Positions 1 through 7,570 of a DNA stretch of 64,000 nucleotides are shown here, in pieces; the first letter of the stretch is position 1, and each line of letters starts with the position of its first letter. The stretch lies in assembly GCA_017509605.1 (NCBI GenBank), contig JAFWPH010000009.1, positions 17,721 to 81,720 on the forward strand, written 5' to 3'. The stretch is from Bacteroidaceae bacterium. Its GTDB lineage: Bacteria > Bacteroidota > Bacteroidia > Bacteroidales > Bacteroidaceae. Made by a program: the position numbers and the translations under genes. The notes beneath the pieces were generated by a model, which was given only the letters and a program-made list of their open reading frames with translations, did no database searches and was not told the DNA's origin.

Positions 1-2325
1 TCTTTCATTATCCAACGTATTGATATTAGGCCAATCTGCAATGCTTTCGGACAAGTTTGTTACATCGTCGCCATAAATCTCGGCCATTCCATTCGATTCA
101 ACGAATAGACGATAAGCATTAACAATGGCGTTGGTCTTTGTCGTTGCATCTTCTGCACTTGTGGCTGTAACATCAATAGCTGTAGCTAGTGCTTGAGCTT
201 TTGCCTCACTTGCATAAGGCCAATCTTCGACTGTGTAAGTGGCTGCAACAGTCTTGGCAGTTGCTAAAGCATCATAACTTGCTTTGGCTTGTTTGAAAGC
301 ATCAATAGCGTCATAAAGAGCATTTGTCTTCGTTCTATAACTCTCTAACGTTTCTTCAGGAGTGTCAGCCATTGCAGTTTGCACAGCAATTCTCTCGTCG
401 CCTGTCACGATTGCATAGGTTGTGTTCCCAAGGGCGCTATTTGCCTCAGCAAGAGCTTCTTCCCATGCCGTGCGATATGGAGTCAAGTCAATGAAATTGC
501 CATAGTATTTCAATGTGAAGTTTCGGAATATAGTCCACTTGTCTGTTTGGCCGTCATCATTGTTTTCAATACCGATTTCTACATCATTGCTGTTTTCAGC
601 AAGTGAGAACCTTAGTGCAACTTTTCCATTACCGTCATCAAAATAAGTCTTAGCTTGCTGCATGGAGTTCACCACAGTGTTTGCAACACCTGGAATCAGG
701 ATCTTGTCGGTACCCGCATAGAAATATGTGGAGTACTCACCTGCCCTGTGGAATCCGGTAACTCCAAATTCGAATGTGCCAGAGGGGAGACCTTCTACTG
801 TCTGGAAGAACTTGAAGTTGTTCTGATAGAACTCTGTCTCTCCCCAATTTACAACTCCCCAACTACTCCATCCAGTAGGCGTACCTGTAATAGTCCAGAA
901 ATCAGTGGTCTCGCTGACTGTTGGATTGTCAACCATAGCGTTGGTCAAATCAATATAACTACCCTCAGCGATTGTAGCATTGGGGAGATAAGCGCAAAGT
1001 ACAGTACGCAAATTGGTGATAGCGTTTTCTATGTCATTAGCACTTGTGGCGTTATTGGCCAATTGGTCTGCTGCTGTAATATCGATGGCTGTACTAATTT
1101 CTGTTACAGCACTCCTTACATTCTTATAACGTCCATATCCATCCTTCAAAACCGAAGCTGTCTCGATAGCCTCCTGGATGGCTCGAATTGCAGCAGAATA
1201 GTCATCAACGGTAGTATATGTCTGGTTATTCTGTTCCACAACATTAGCAAGAGTATTGTATGCGCTCGTAGGAATTTCACCTTCAAGTGCCTCGGCTTCT
1301 GCAACAACTTCTGCCAAAGTCGCTGCAAATTCGGAAAGGTCAAGGCCATAATAATACAGACGGAACTCGTCATAGATACACCAGTCTCCTCCTATGTTGG
1401 TCTCGCGCTTGATACCTACAGTAAGTTTGCCATCGACAACCAAGAATGTACCAGAGGAGTTGCCAGAGAATGCATTGTCGTGATGAATGGCTTTCCATTT
1501 AGCCACCTTGTCTGTACCCCATGAGGTTGTGTTGTCAGTCATCATGGGTGCTTTGGTCGCATTACCATACACGTAAGTGGTACCGTTTGTGCCAAAGCCA
1601 GAGCAACGTACTTCGTATGTACCCTTAGGCAAATCTGTAATAGCCTGATGCACATCAAATGTCTGGTTCCATGCCTCGTTACCATAGTATTTGTTTTCTG
1701 CGCCAGCAATCCAGTCCCAATTACCACCATTATGACTGGTAACCCAAGCAGTATTGTTACGTAAGTCGTTACGGGCAAAACTACGGGCTTTGATGAATAC
1801 TGACACATCCATTGGATCAGTAGTGGAATAAGTCTTGTTGCGCATGGCAGCCTTGAAGTCATCGAGAGAGACGAGCAACCATTGGTTGTTAGCTGCGGTG
1901 CCAGATAAGGCTCCATATTCCACATCGTTACCATCGTTGTTAGCGACGAGGTATTTGCCGCCGTTGGAAATCGTGTAAATGGTCGAGCCGGTCTCAATTG
2001 GAGTGAAAGTCCAAGGTGTTGCTCCACCGTCGCACCAAGTGCTTGTAGCGAGATAATAACTTTGTCCTCCATTCGAAACGTCGGTTCTGATGTTAAAATC
2101 AGAGCCGTTGGCTTCAAGTGTCACGTCCAAACCGAAATTGGCTTGGAGATAAGCATTTGTTCCCCAGTCCTGGTTGGGGTCGCCGTTGTTCAGGTATTTC
2201 TGGGCACCTACATTGAAGAGGAAGAATGTTCCTGTGGTGACCTCATTCCCTGTCCAACTCTGCGCATAGCTGTTCATACCAAACATGGCAAATAGAGCAG
2301 CCAGCAAAAGTTTTAAATGTTTCAT
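1..2325 (-). CDS. Secreted multi-domain protein, 3' end beyond window
   Basis: The frame is open from the ATG at 2325 down to base 1 (775 codons, no stop), so the C-terminus lies outside the window. The product starts with a signal peptide (MKHLKLLLAALFAMFG, then SYA before Q). Residues about 25-150 look like a beta-trefoil-like module. Two similar beta-sandwich modules follow, near 160-330 and 460-640, of the kind built around FDVHQAITDLPKGTYEV and FFQTVEGLPSGTFEF. Each is followed by an alanine-rich helical segment (about 335-450 and 650-750) that resembles FIVAR-type bundles. This architecture is common in surface or secreted proteins of Prevotella and Bacteroides and often goes with glycan binding; no catalytic domain is visible. 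A good Bacteroidetes promoter lies 82 bp upstream. A type IX sorting domain might follow beyond the edge, which is inference. Function unknown. Confidence 0.85.
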   Translation of the reverse strand, partial: MKHLKLLLAALFAMFGMNSYAQSWTGNEVTTGTFFLFNVGAQKYLNNGDPNQDWGTNAYLQANFGLDVTLEANGSDFNIRTDVSNGGQSYYLATSTWCDGGATPWTFTPIETGSTIYTISNGGKYLVANNDGNDVEYGALSGTAANNQWLLVSLDDFKAAMRNKTYSTTDPMDVSVFIKARSFARNDLRNNTAWVTSHNGGNWDWIAGAENKYYGNEAWNQTFDVHQAITDLPKGTYEVRCSGFGTNGTTYVYGNATKAPMMTDNTTSWGTDKVAKWKAIHHDNAFSGNSSGTFLVVDGKLTVGIKRETNIGGDWCIYDEFRLYYYGLDLSEFAATLAEVVAEAEALEGEIPTSAYNTLANVVEQNNQTYTTVDDYSAAIRAIQEAIETASVLKDGYGRYKNVRSAVTEISTAIDITAADQLANNATSANDIENAITNLRTVLCAYLPNATIAEGSYIDLTNAMVDNPTVSETTDFWTITGTPTGWSSWGVVNWGETEFYQNNFKFFQTVEGLPSGTFEFGVTGFHRAGEYSTYFYAGTDKILIPGVANTVVNSMQQAKTYFDDGNGKVALRFSLAENSNDVEIGIENNDDGQTDKWTIFRNFTLKYYGNFIDLTPYRTAWEEALAEANSALGNTTYAIVTGDERIAVQTAMADTPEETLESYRTKTNALYDAIDAFKQAKASYDALATAKTVAATYTVEDWPYASEAKAQALATAIDVTATSAEDATTKTNAIVNAYRLFVESNGMAEIYGDDVTNLSESIADWPNINTLDNER

Positions 2326-2406
2326 AAGCGTTTGTTTGTTAATTGATTGGTTAGTGATTATTCTTTGTTTTTCGTGTCAGATTACAGTTAGTATCCGCTA
2401 CAAAGT

Positions 2407-2438
2407 GCAAATATAAGTGATTTAAAGTTAACAACAAA
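2407..2438 (-). promoter_or_regulatory. Bacteroidetes-type promoter of the secreted modular protein gene
   Basis: On the minus strand TTTG (2438-2435), 19 bp, then TATATTTGC (2415-2407). This matches the Bacteroidetes -33/-7 pattern (TTTG, 19-21 bp, TAnnTTTG). The leader to the ATG at 2325 would be about 75 nt. Seen directly; activity is inferred. Confidence 0.7.
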
Positions 2439-2510
2439 GAAAAAGTGCATTTTTTTGCAAAAACCATACCAGATGCTCCACACTGCGACCTTAGTCGAGA
2501 GTCGAGAGTC

Positions 2511-2584
2511 AAAAATGCGATTAAGCGAGCGCAGAGCCGAACTTGTTCGAGCTATGCCAAGCGTGAGCATTTTAGGCGAAGCCA
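2511..2584. repeat. Hairpin-bearing dispersed element, short copy
   Basis: A 74-bp stretch beginning AAAAATGCGATTAAGCG and ending TTTTAGGCGAAGCCAA recurs in longer form at 22280-22490. It holds a perfect hairpin, CGAAC-TT-GTTCG, at 2538-2549. On both sides it is bordered by GAGTCRA heptads, whereas the second copy is bordered by CAATGTT heptads. Confidence 0.8.
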
Positions 2585-2680
2585 AGAGTCGAGAGTCAAG
2601 AGTCAAGCGTCTAACGCCTCATCTCAATAACCAATAACCCATAACCCATAACCTTTCACCACCTAACGCCTAAAACCTCA

Positions 2681-3006
2681 TTTTCCTTAGACTTTATTAT
2701 CCTTAGCCTGGTATCAGCCGTCGCTTGCGGCGGCCGTCCTTTTAGTCCTCGAAGTCCGTAGCGCTTCTTTTCCTTAGGTCTAAGGAGTCGAGGAGTCAGG
2801 GAGTGCGGCCGCGAGGCAGCCTTATTTTTTTCTACGGACTCTACGGACTCTTCGGACTCGGCCGCTTGCGGCCTTTTCTTTTGCGCCCTCCATCCGGATG
2901 GAAGCCGTCGCTTTGCGGCGGCCGTCCTTTTAGTCCTCTAAGTCCGTAGCGCCTTATTTTCCTTAGGTCTAAGGAGTCAAGGAGTTAAGGAGTGCGGCCG
3001 CTCCGT
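2681..3006. repeat. 189-bp palindrome-rich composite repeat, locus 1
   Basis: CCTTAGGTCTAAGG occurs at 2772 and again at 2961, a period of 189 bp. Within each period lie AAGGAGTC octads, a GCGGCCGC-based hairpin ending in GCCTTA, GGACTCT nonads, a second GC hairpin followed by a T-run, the palindrome CCATCCGGATGG, and GCCGTCGC/GCGGCGGC stems. The same order appears near 5381-5760 and 7195-7490. Confidence 0.85.
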
Positions 3007-3091
3007 GGCCTTAGTTAACGCCTATCCTCAATGGTCAATATTCAATGGTCAATGCTCAATGAACTAAGGACTCTTGACTCTTGACCCTTGA

Positions 3092-3967
3092 CTAAATAAG
3101 GCCTATAACAAGGCAGAGGATGAGAGCGAAGATGAGGATGTTGCGGGCGGTCTCAGCCAAAGTGAGGTTGAGGTCGCGACCTATGCGCCTGTGCATTCGG
3201 GCAGCAGTCAAGAAATGGATGCCAAGATAGACACCCAGCAAAGGCATCCAGATGCTGCACCCCAATAAATAGAGCGCGATGATGGAGAGGATGACAGCAA
3301 TGACGCCCAATGCAACGTAAAGCCAAAAGGCAGATTGGCGCCCAATGAGCACAACAAGCGTTCGTTTGTTGTGTTTGCGGTCCTGATCGATGTCACGGTA
3401 GTTGTTGACGATGAGGAGGTTGTCGGTGACCAGTCCGTTGGCGATGGCACAGAGCGTGACGGGCAGTGTCCACTCGCCAGTCTGCAGATAGTAGGTGAAA
3501 CCTACAGGCACGATGCCGAAGAAGATGAGAACCAAGAGGTCGCCCATGGCGATGTAGGAGAAGAGGGTGGAGTAGAGGAAACAGAACACGACACAGGCGA
3601 TACCGATGCCGATAAGCCACCAACCACCAAGGTAAGCGAGTGGCAGTCCAATGAGACAGGCGATGACGGTGACTATCCACAATGCACGCTTCATGGCTTG
3701 AGGGGTGATCCATCCCGAGGCGACGGCTCTTTTGGGCCCGAGGCGTTCTTCATCGTCAGAGCCTTTGAGGTAGTCGTAGTAGTCGTTGGCGAGGTTGGCG
3801 TCGATCTGCATCACGAGAGCGAAGGCGACGCAGAGGATGAAGGGCAGCCAATGGAAGCTGTCGCCCACGTCATGAAGGGCGAGCATACCACCGATCAGCA
3901 CGGGAGCAAGCGCACCCGTGAGCGTCTTCGGGCGAATAGCCTTTATCCATTTACTTTTATTATCCAT
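3092..3967 (-). CDS. menA: 1,4-dihydroxy-2-naphthoate prenyltransferase (MenA)
   Basis: A 291-residue UbiA-family integral membrane prenyltransferase that attaches a polyprenyl chain to 1,4-dihydroxy-2-naphthoate in menaquinone synthesis. The N-terminal KAIRPKTLTGALAPVLIGG is typical of MenA. The first aspartate-rich diphosphate/Mg site is NDYYD at residues 61-65, and the second is the NNYRDIDQDRKHNKRT loop. About eight hydrophobic helices are visible. The ATG at 3967 was chosen because the frame upstream is made only of heptad repeats and would need a TTG start. Its 5' leader is therefore heptad DNA, and only 53 bp separate it from the MORN gene stop. It is probably read from the upstream MORN/ispF direction. 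Menaquinone is the respiratory quinone expected in Bacteroidetes. Confidence 0.9.
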   Translation of the reverse strand: MDNKSKWIKAIRPKTLTGALAPVLIGGMLALHDVGDSFHWLPFILCVAFALVMQIDANLANDYYDYLKGSDDEERLGPKRAVASGWITPQAMKRALWIVTVIACLIGLPLAYLGGWWLIGIGIACVVFCFLYSTLFSYIAMGDLLVLIFFGIVPVGFTYYLQTGEWTLPVTLCAIANGLVTDNLLIVNNYRDIDQDRKHNKRTLVVLIGRQSAFWLYVALGVIAVILSIIALYLLGCSIWMPLLGVYLGIHFLTAARMHRRIGRDLNLTLAETARNILIFALILCLVIGLI

Positions 3968-4018
3968 TGACTCTCGACTCTTGACTCTTGACTCTCGACT
4001 CTTGACTCTTGACAAAAA
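3968..4018. repeat. GAGTCRA heptad array filling the menA leader
   Basis: About seven copies of the 7-bp unit (CTCTTGA or CTCTCGA on the plus strand) fill the whole gap between the MORN-protein stop (4021) and the menA ATG (3967). On the minus strand the unit has no stop in any frame, so it extends the menA frame upstream with residues such as SRVKSRE. Confidence 0.9.
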
Positions 4019-4020
4019 AA

Positions 4021-4644
4021 CTACTCGTCCTCTGGTCCCCAGAACTGGAGGGAGATGGAGTTGTCGGAACGGAAGAGGGCGCCGTAACCACGGCGTTTGT
4101 TGTTGGCGTACTGACCGTAATAGTAGTTGCCTTCAGCATAGTAGTAGAGGCCGTAGCCGTCGCGCTTGCCATCGACAGTTTCCCCGATGTAACGGTCGCC
4201 GTTCTGGTAGGTGAGCGACACAAAGCGGTACTTCTCGATGAACTCGGTGGTGGGGAGGTAGCGGAGGCTGTCGCGGATGATGTAGAGCGGGTCGCCCGAA
4301 CGGAGGTCGTAGGTGATATAGTCGGTGATGGTGCCCACGCGTGCTGTCTCGTTGTTCATGCGGATGCCGAAGACGAGGTTGCCGTTGCGGAACTGTCCGA
4401 AGACCTCTCCGTCGGAGTTGGTGTAGTAGGTTCCGTAGCCGTAGATCTCACTTTGGCGGGTGAGCTGGCCGAAATACTGGCCGAAGGCGCTCTTCATCAC
4501 GCCTGAGACATTGTCCTTGACGGCGTCAAGGAAGACACCGTTGAGCTCTTCTGGAATGATAGGGTAGCGTTCCATCGCCATGACCTGGGCACGAACGCTG
4601 ACACTGGCGAAGAGCAGACAGAGAATAGGAAAGATGCGATGCAT
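4021..4644 (-). CDS. Secreted MORN-repeat protein
   Basis: A 207-residue protein with a signal peptide (MHRIFPILCLLFASVSVRAQ) followed by MORN-type repeats: GYGTYYTNSDGEVFGQF, YQNGDRYIGETVDGKRDGYG and EGNYYYGQYANNKRRGYG. MORN repeats form beta-hairpin stacks and commonly mediate lipid or protein contact; here the protein is exported and its role is unknown. The start is the ATG at 4644, because the open frame upstream lacks any signal-peptide logic and crosses AT-rich intergenic DNA. It lies between ispF and menA on the same strand. The C-terminus (FWGPEDE) ends right at a heptad array. Confidence 0.8.
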   Translation of the reverse strand: MHRIFPILCLLFASVSVRAQVMAMERYPIIPEELNGVFLDAVKDNVSGVMKSAFGQYFGQLTRQSEIYGYGTYYTNSDGEVFGQFRNGNLVFGIRMNNETARVGTITDYITYDLRSGDPLYIIRDSLRYLPTTEFIEKYRFVSLTYQNGDRYIGETVDGKRDGYGLYYYAEGNYYYGQYANNKRRGYGALFRSDNSISLQFWGPEDE

Positions 4645-4867
4645 AGTTAATGACTCAAGTTCCCCTCTTTTTATTTTATCCCGAATTATAGAATTAGCGA
4701 ACTTTATCCTAAAGCATCTTGTAGGGGTCGCAAGCGACCGGAAGAATTGAGAGAATGAATCTCGCATGGGAATTTCGTCAAATTCAAAGTGTCTTAGACA
4801 CAATTCTCATTTGATATAATTCTTTAATTCTCTAATTCGTGATGATAAATAATTATGATGGGAAAGT
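4645..4867. other. AT-rich gap with a small hairpin
   Basis: This 223-bp gap has no gene. It contains GGTCGC-AA-GCGACC at about 4726-4739 (6-bp stem, 2-nt loop) and the word TCCCGAATTATAGAATTA (4679-4696), which recurs in the TTTGTCCCGAATT elements near 59280 and 63600. Confidence 0.5.
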
Positions 4868-5356
4868 TTAATTAATGATTTGTCTAACAATCAATGCCAC
4901 GGCGGAGGCGGAGATGCCCTCCTCACGCCCCGTGAAGCCGAGGTGTTCCTCGGTTGTGGCCTTGATGGAGATGTCGTCGGGGTCGATGCCCATGACATTA
5001 GCCAACACTTCTTGCATGGTTGGGATATAGGGCTTGAGTTTGGGGCGCTCAGCGCAGACCGTGGCGTCGATGTTCCCGATCTGATATCCTTTGGAGGCGA
5101 TGAGCTCGACGGTTTTCTTGAGGAGAACCTTGCTGTCGATGTTATGGAATTCCGGGTCGTTGTCAGGGAAGTGGTAGCCGATGTCGCGCATGTTGGCGGC
5201 ACCCAACAGAGCGTCGCAGATGGCATGGATAAGCACATCGGCGTCGCTGTGCCCGAGCAGGCCTTTGTCGTGAGGAATCTTCACACCGCCTATCCAACAC
5301 TCGCGGTCGGGAACGAGGCGGTGGACATCGTAGCCGTAGCCGATTCTAAATCTCAT
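4868..5356 (-). CDS. ispF: 2-C-methyl-D-erythritol 2,4-cyclodiphosphate synthase (IspF)
   Basis: A 162-residue enzyme of the MEP isoprenoid pathway that converts CDP-methylerythritol 2-phosphate to the cyclodiphosphate with release of CMP; it acts as a cytosolic homotrimer. The N-terminus [11 protein letters not shown] supplies the zinc ligands Asp10 and His12, and His44 follows in [28 protein letters not shown] and the [16 protein letters not shown]-terminal stretch are also typical. The length is normal. It sits upstream of menA in the same direction, so prenyl precursor and quinone prenylation genes are close. The upstream gap is repeat DNA. Confidence 0.95.
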   Translation of the reverse strand: MRFRIGYGYDVHRLVPDRECWIGGVKIPHDKGLLGHSDADVLIHAICDALLGAANMRDIGYHFPDNDPEFHNIDSKVLLKKTVELIASKGYQIGNIDATVCAERPKLKPYIPTMQEVLANVMGIDPDDISIKATTEEHLGFTGREEGISASAVALIVRQIIN

Positions 5357-5843
5357 TGTTCTCTTGTTTATTTCTCTTTGTTCTGAGGAGTCAAGGAGTG
5401 CGGCCGCGAAGCGGCCTTATTTTTTTCTACGGACTTTCAGGGCTCTTAGGACTCGGCCGCTCTGCGGCCTTTTTTTGCGACCCCATCCGAATGGTAGCCG
5501 TCGCTTAGCGGCGGCCGTCCTTTTAGTCCTCTAAGTCCGTAGCGCTTCTTTTCCTTAGGTCTAAGGAGTCAAGGAGTCAGGGAGTGCGGCCGCGAGGCAG
5601 CCTTAGCTAGCGCCCCGTCCGGATGGCAAGAATGCCTTTAGGCGTTCTCTCCTTTACTCCTCCACTCCTTAGACTTTATTATCCTTAGCATAGCATGGAA
5701 GCCGTCGCTTAGCGGCGGTCGTCCTTTTAGTCCTCGAAGTCCGTAGAGAAACTAATCGGTGTGCAGGGTTGGCATCATCAGCATGGCAGCTAACACCTTG
5801 GCTCTTGACTAAATAAGGCTAACGCCTAGCGCCTAAAGCCTAA
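5357..5843. repeat. 189-bp palindrome-rich composite repeat, locus 2
   Basis: No gene is present in this 487-bp gap. AAGGAGTC octads start at 5383, followed by GCGGCCGC-GAA-GCGGCC (5399), TACGGACT/CAGGGCTCT/TAGGACTC nonads, a CGGCCGC hairpin followed by a T-run (about 5453-5476), GCCGTCGC/GCGGCGGC stems (5490 and 5701) and CCTTAGGTCTAAGG (5553). The right end carries a CTCTTGACTAA heptad remnant and CGCCTAA heptads (5815-5845) that touch the porV stop codon. Confidence 0.85.
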
Positions 5844-7031
5844 CTAACGCCTTCTCTTGCCGAGGATGTCCTGGATACCATCCATGTCGAAGGCGATGGA
5901 GAAGCGGAGAGTCTGGTCGAGGGGGTTGCTCTGTGCTGCAGAGATGACGTAACCGGCATCGATGGAGAAGACGCTCATCTTGAAACCCGCTCCGAGTGTA
6001 TAGTATTTGCGGTTACCCTTGTTGGGGTGCTCGTAGTGGTAGCCGGCGCGCAGGAAGAACTGGTTGTTGTACGCGTATTCCATACCTACGCTCCACTGGA
6101 TCTCCTGCAGCTCCTCCTTGCCACCGTTGGGGGCGTCGTGGAACGACTTGAAGATACCCGAGATGGGCGATATATTGTAATAACCCTCGTCCATGAGCCA
6201 TGAGGTGTAGCCCGAGTAGTCGTCCTCCGAAGCGCCCTTCTCCTTGATGTACTGCTCCATGGTGGGGCGGGTAGGAACGAGGAGTTTGTTGGCGTCGGCA
6301 GCTATGGTGAAGGTGTTGTACTCATTGATAGGTACCATGAGGGCGGCACCAAGACGGAGGTTGGTGGGGATGAACTCATTGGTGTTACCGTCGTCGTATG
6401 AGATCTTGGAACCGATATTGCTGATGTTGAGTCCCCATCCGAGCTGACACTCGCGCTGACCGAGGTTGATGTAGCCGTTGTGGTAGAGGGCGATGTCAGC
6501 GGCGAAGGCGGAGCCTGGTGTGGTCTCGTCGTCCTGCTTGTAGGCGAGGTCGGAGTAGATGTAGCGAAGGGCAACCGCAGCGGAGAAGGTCTCGCTGAGC
6601 ATACGTGAGTAGGCCACATCGACTGCCATCTCGTAAGGCTTGATCGTGTATTCATCGGCGATGACCTCACCGAGCGAGAAATAGCGGAGCGATGCACTGA
6701 GCGCGTCGTAGTTGCCTATGCGGTAGTAGCCGGTGATGTTGGCCAGGTCAATGTCGCTGACGAGTTGGCGGAGCCATGGGGTATAGTTGACAGCGACTCC
6801 CGCGCGGCTGATGTTGTACGGGTATTTGGCGGGGTTCCAGTACTGGGAGTTGACGTCGGGGTCGGTAGCTGCACCCACGTCACCAAGACCGCCTGCACGC
6901 GCGTCGGGCGCGATGATAAGCGAGTTGACGCCGTAATAGACGGGGTTGAGCTGGTTCTTCACGTCCTGAGCCCGGGCGGTGACAACCAGCAGAAGAAGGG
7001 TTGACAGTATCGATAAGCTTTTTCTGTTCAT
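5844..7031 (-). CDS. porV: Type IX secretion outer-membrane protein PorV
   Basis: A 395-residue outer-membrane beta-barrel of the PorV/LptO family (FadL-like fold). In type IX secretion PorV acts as shuttle and partner of the sortase PorU. It has a signal peptide (MNRKSLSILSTLLLLVVTARAQ) and the family signature NSLIIAPDARAGGLGDVGAA followed by NSQYWNPAKY. The C-terminus, TLRFSIAFDMDGIQDIL, is close to a barrel-closing strand. The ATG at 7031 gives a clean signal peptide; the longer open frame adds 13 uncharged residues before it. porU lies directly upstream on the same strand, the same order as in Porphyromonas gingivalis, separated by 539 bp of repeats. Confidence 0.93.
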   Translation of the reverse strand: MNRKSLSILSTLLLLVVTARAQDVKNQLNPVYYGVNSLIIAPDARAGGLGDVGAATDPDVNSQYWNPAKYPYNISRAGVAVNYTPWLRQLVSDIDLANITGYYRIGNYDALSASLRYFSLGEVIADEYTIKPYEMAVDVAYSRMLSETFSAAVALRYIYSDLAYKQDDETTPGSAFAADIALYHNGYINLGQRECQLGWGLNISNIGSKISYDDGNTNEFIPTNLRLGAALMVPINEYNTFTIAADANKLLVPTRPTMEQYIKEKGASEDDYSGYTSWLMDEGYYNISPISGIFKSFHDAPNGGKEELQEIQWSVGMEYAYNNQFFLRAGYHYEHPNKGNRKYYTLGAGFKMSVFSIDAGYVISAAQSNPLDQTLRFSIAFDMDGIQDILGKRRR

Positions 7032-7570
7032 GCTTGGGATATTTTGTTTTTTCCAACTATAATAACTCAAAAACGGCAGTTTTATTGTGTGCGACCTTTT
7101 TTAGCGTCAAGTGTCAAGAGTCAAGAGTCAAGCGTCTAACGCCTCATTTCAATAACCAATAACCCATAACCAATAACCTTTCACCAGCTAACGCCTTCTT
7201 TTCCTTAGGTCTAAGGAGTCAAGGAGTCAAGGAGTGCGGCCGCGAAGCGGCCTTAATTCCTCTACGGACTTTCAGGACTCTTAGGACTCGGCCGCTCTGC
7301 GGCTTTTTTTTTGCGACCCCATCCGGATGGCAGCCGTCGCTTAGCGGCGGCCGTCCTTTTAGTCCTCTAAGTCCGTAGCGTCTCTTTTTCCTTAGGTCTA
7401 AGGAGTCAAGGAGTTCGGCCGCGAGCGGCCTTGTTTTTTTCTACGGACTTTCAGGACTCTTAGGACTCGGCCGCAACTGCGGCCTAAGGTTTAAAGTCAA
7501 GAGTCGAGGGGCGAGAGTCAAGAGCCTAATTTCAATAACCAATAACCCATAACCAATAACCTTTCACCGG
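7032..7570. repeat. 189-bp palindrome-rich composite repeat, locus 3, bounded by heptads
   Basis: No gene is present in this 539-bp gap. Left heptads: GTCAAGA (7107-7130), ACGCCTC, AATAACC/CATAACC (7150-7185). Two units of the palindromic repeat follow, with CCTTAGGTCTAAGG at 7203 and 7390 (period 187). Right heptads: GTCAAGA/GTCGAGG (7496-7520) and AATAACC again (7530-7565), ending at the porU stop codon. The same heptad families bracket the palindromic units on both sides. Confidence 0.85.

Larger units (their letters stand above)
2439..3091. repeat. Repeat-filled intergenic block (heptads plus palindromic units)
   Basis: No gene is visible here. From left to right: GAGTCRA heptads (from about 2493), the hairpin element at 2511-2584, more GAGTCAA heptads, AATAACC/CATAACC heptads (2625-2660), ACGCCTA heptads, the palindrome-rich unit described at 2681-3006, CAATGGT heptads (about 3028-3062) and CTCTTGA heptads (3066-3094), which run in the inverse orientation to the first array and reach the stop codon of menA. 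Open frames here only reflect repeat composition. Confidence 0.85.

Noticed and set aside
655..1524. 289-codon rightward frame
   Set aside because: It lies antisense to the long leftward secreted-protein frame that runs unbroken from 2325 to the window edge with signal peptide and promoter.
2388..2637. Short open frames on both strands with repeated SRE/RVK residues
   Set aside because: They are produced by stop-free GAGTCRA heptads and have no other coding signal.
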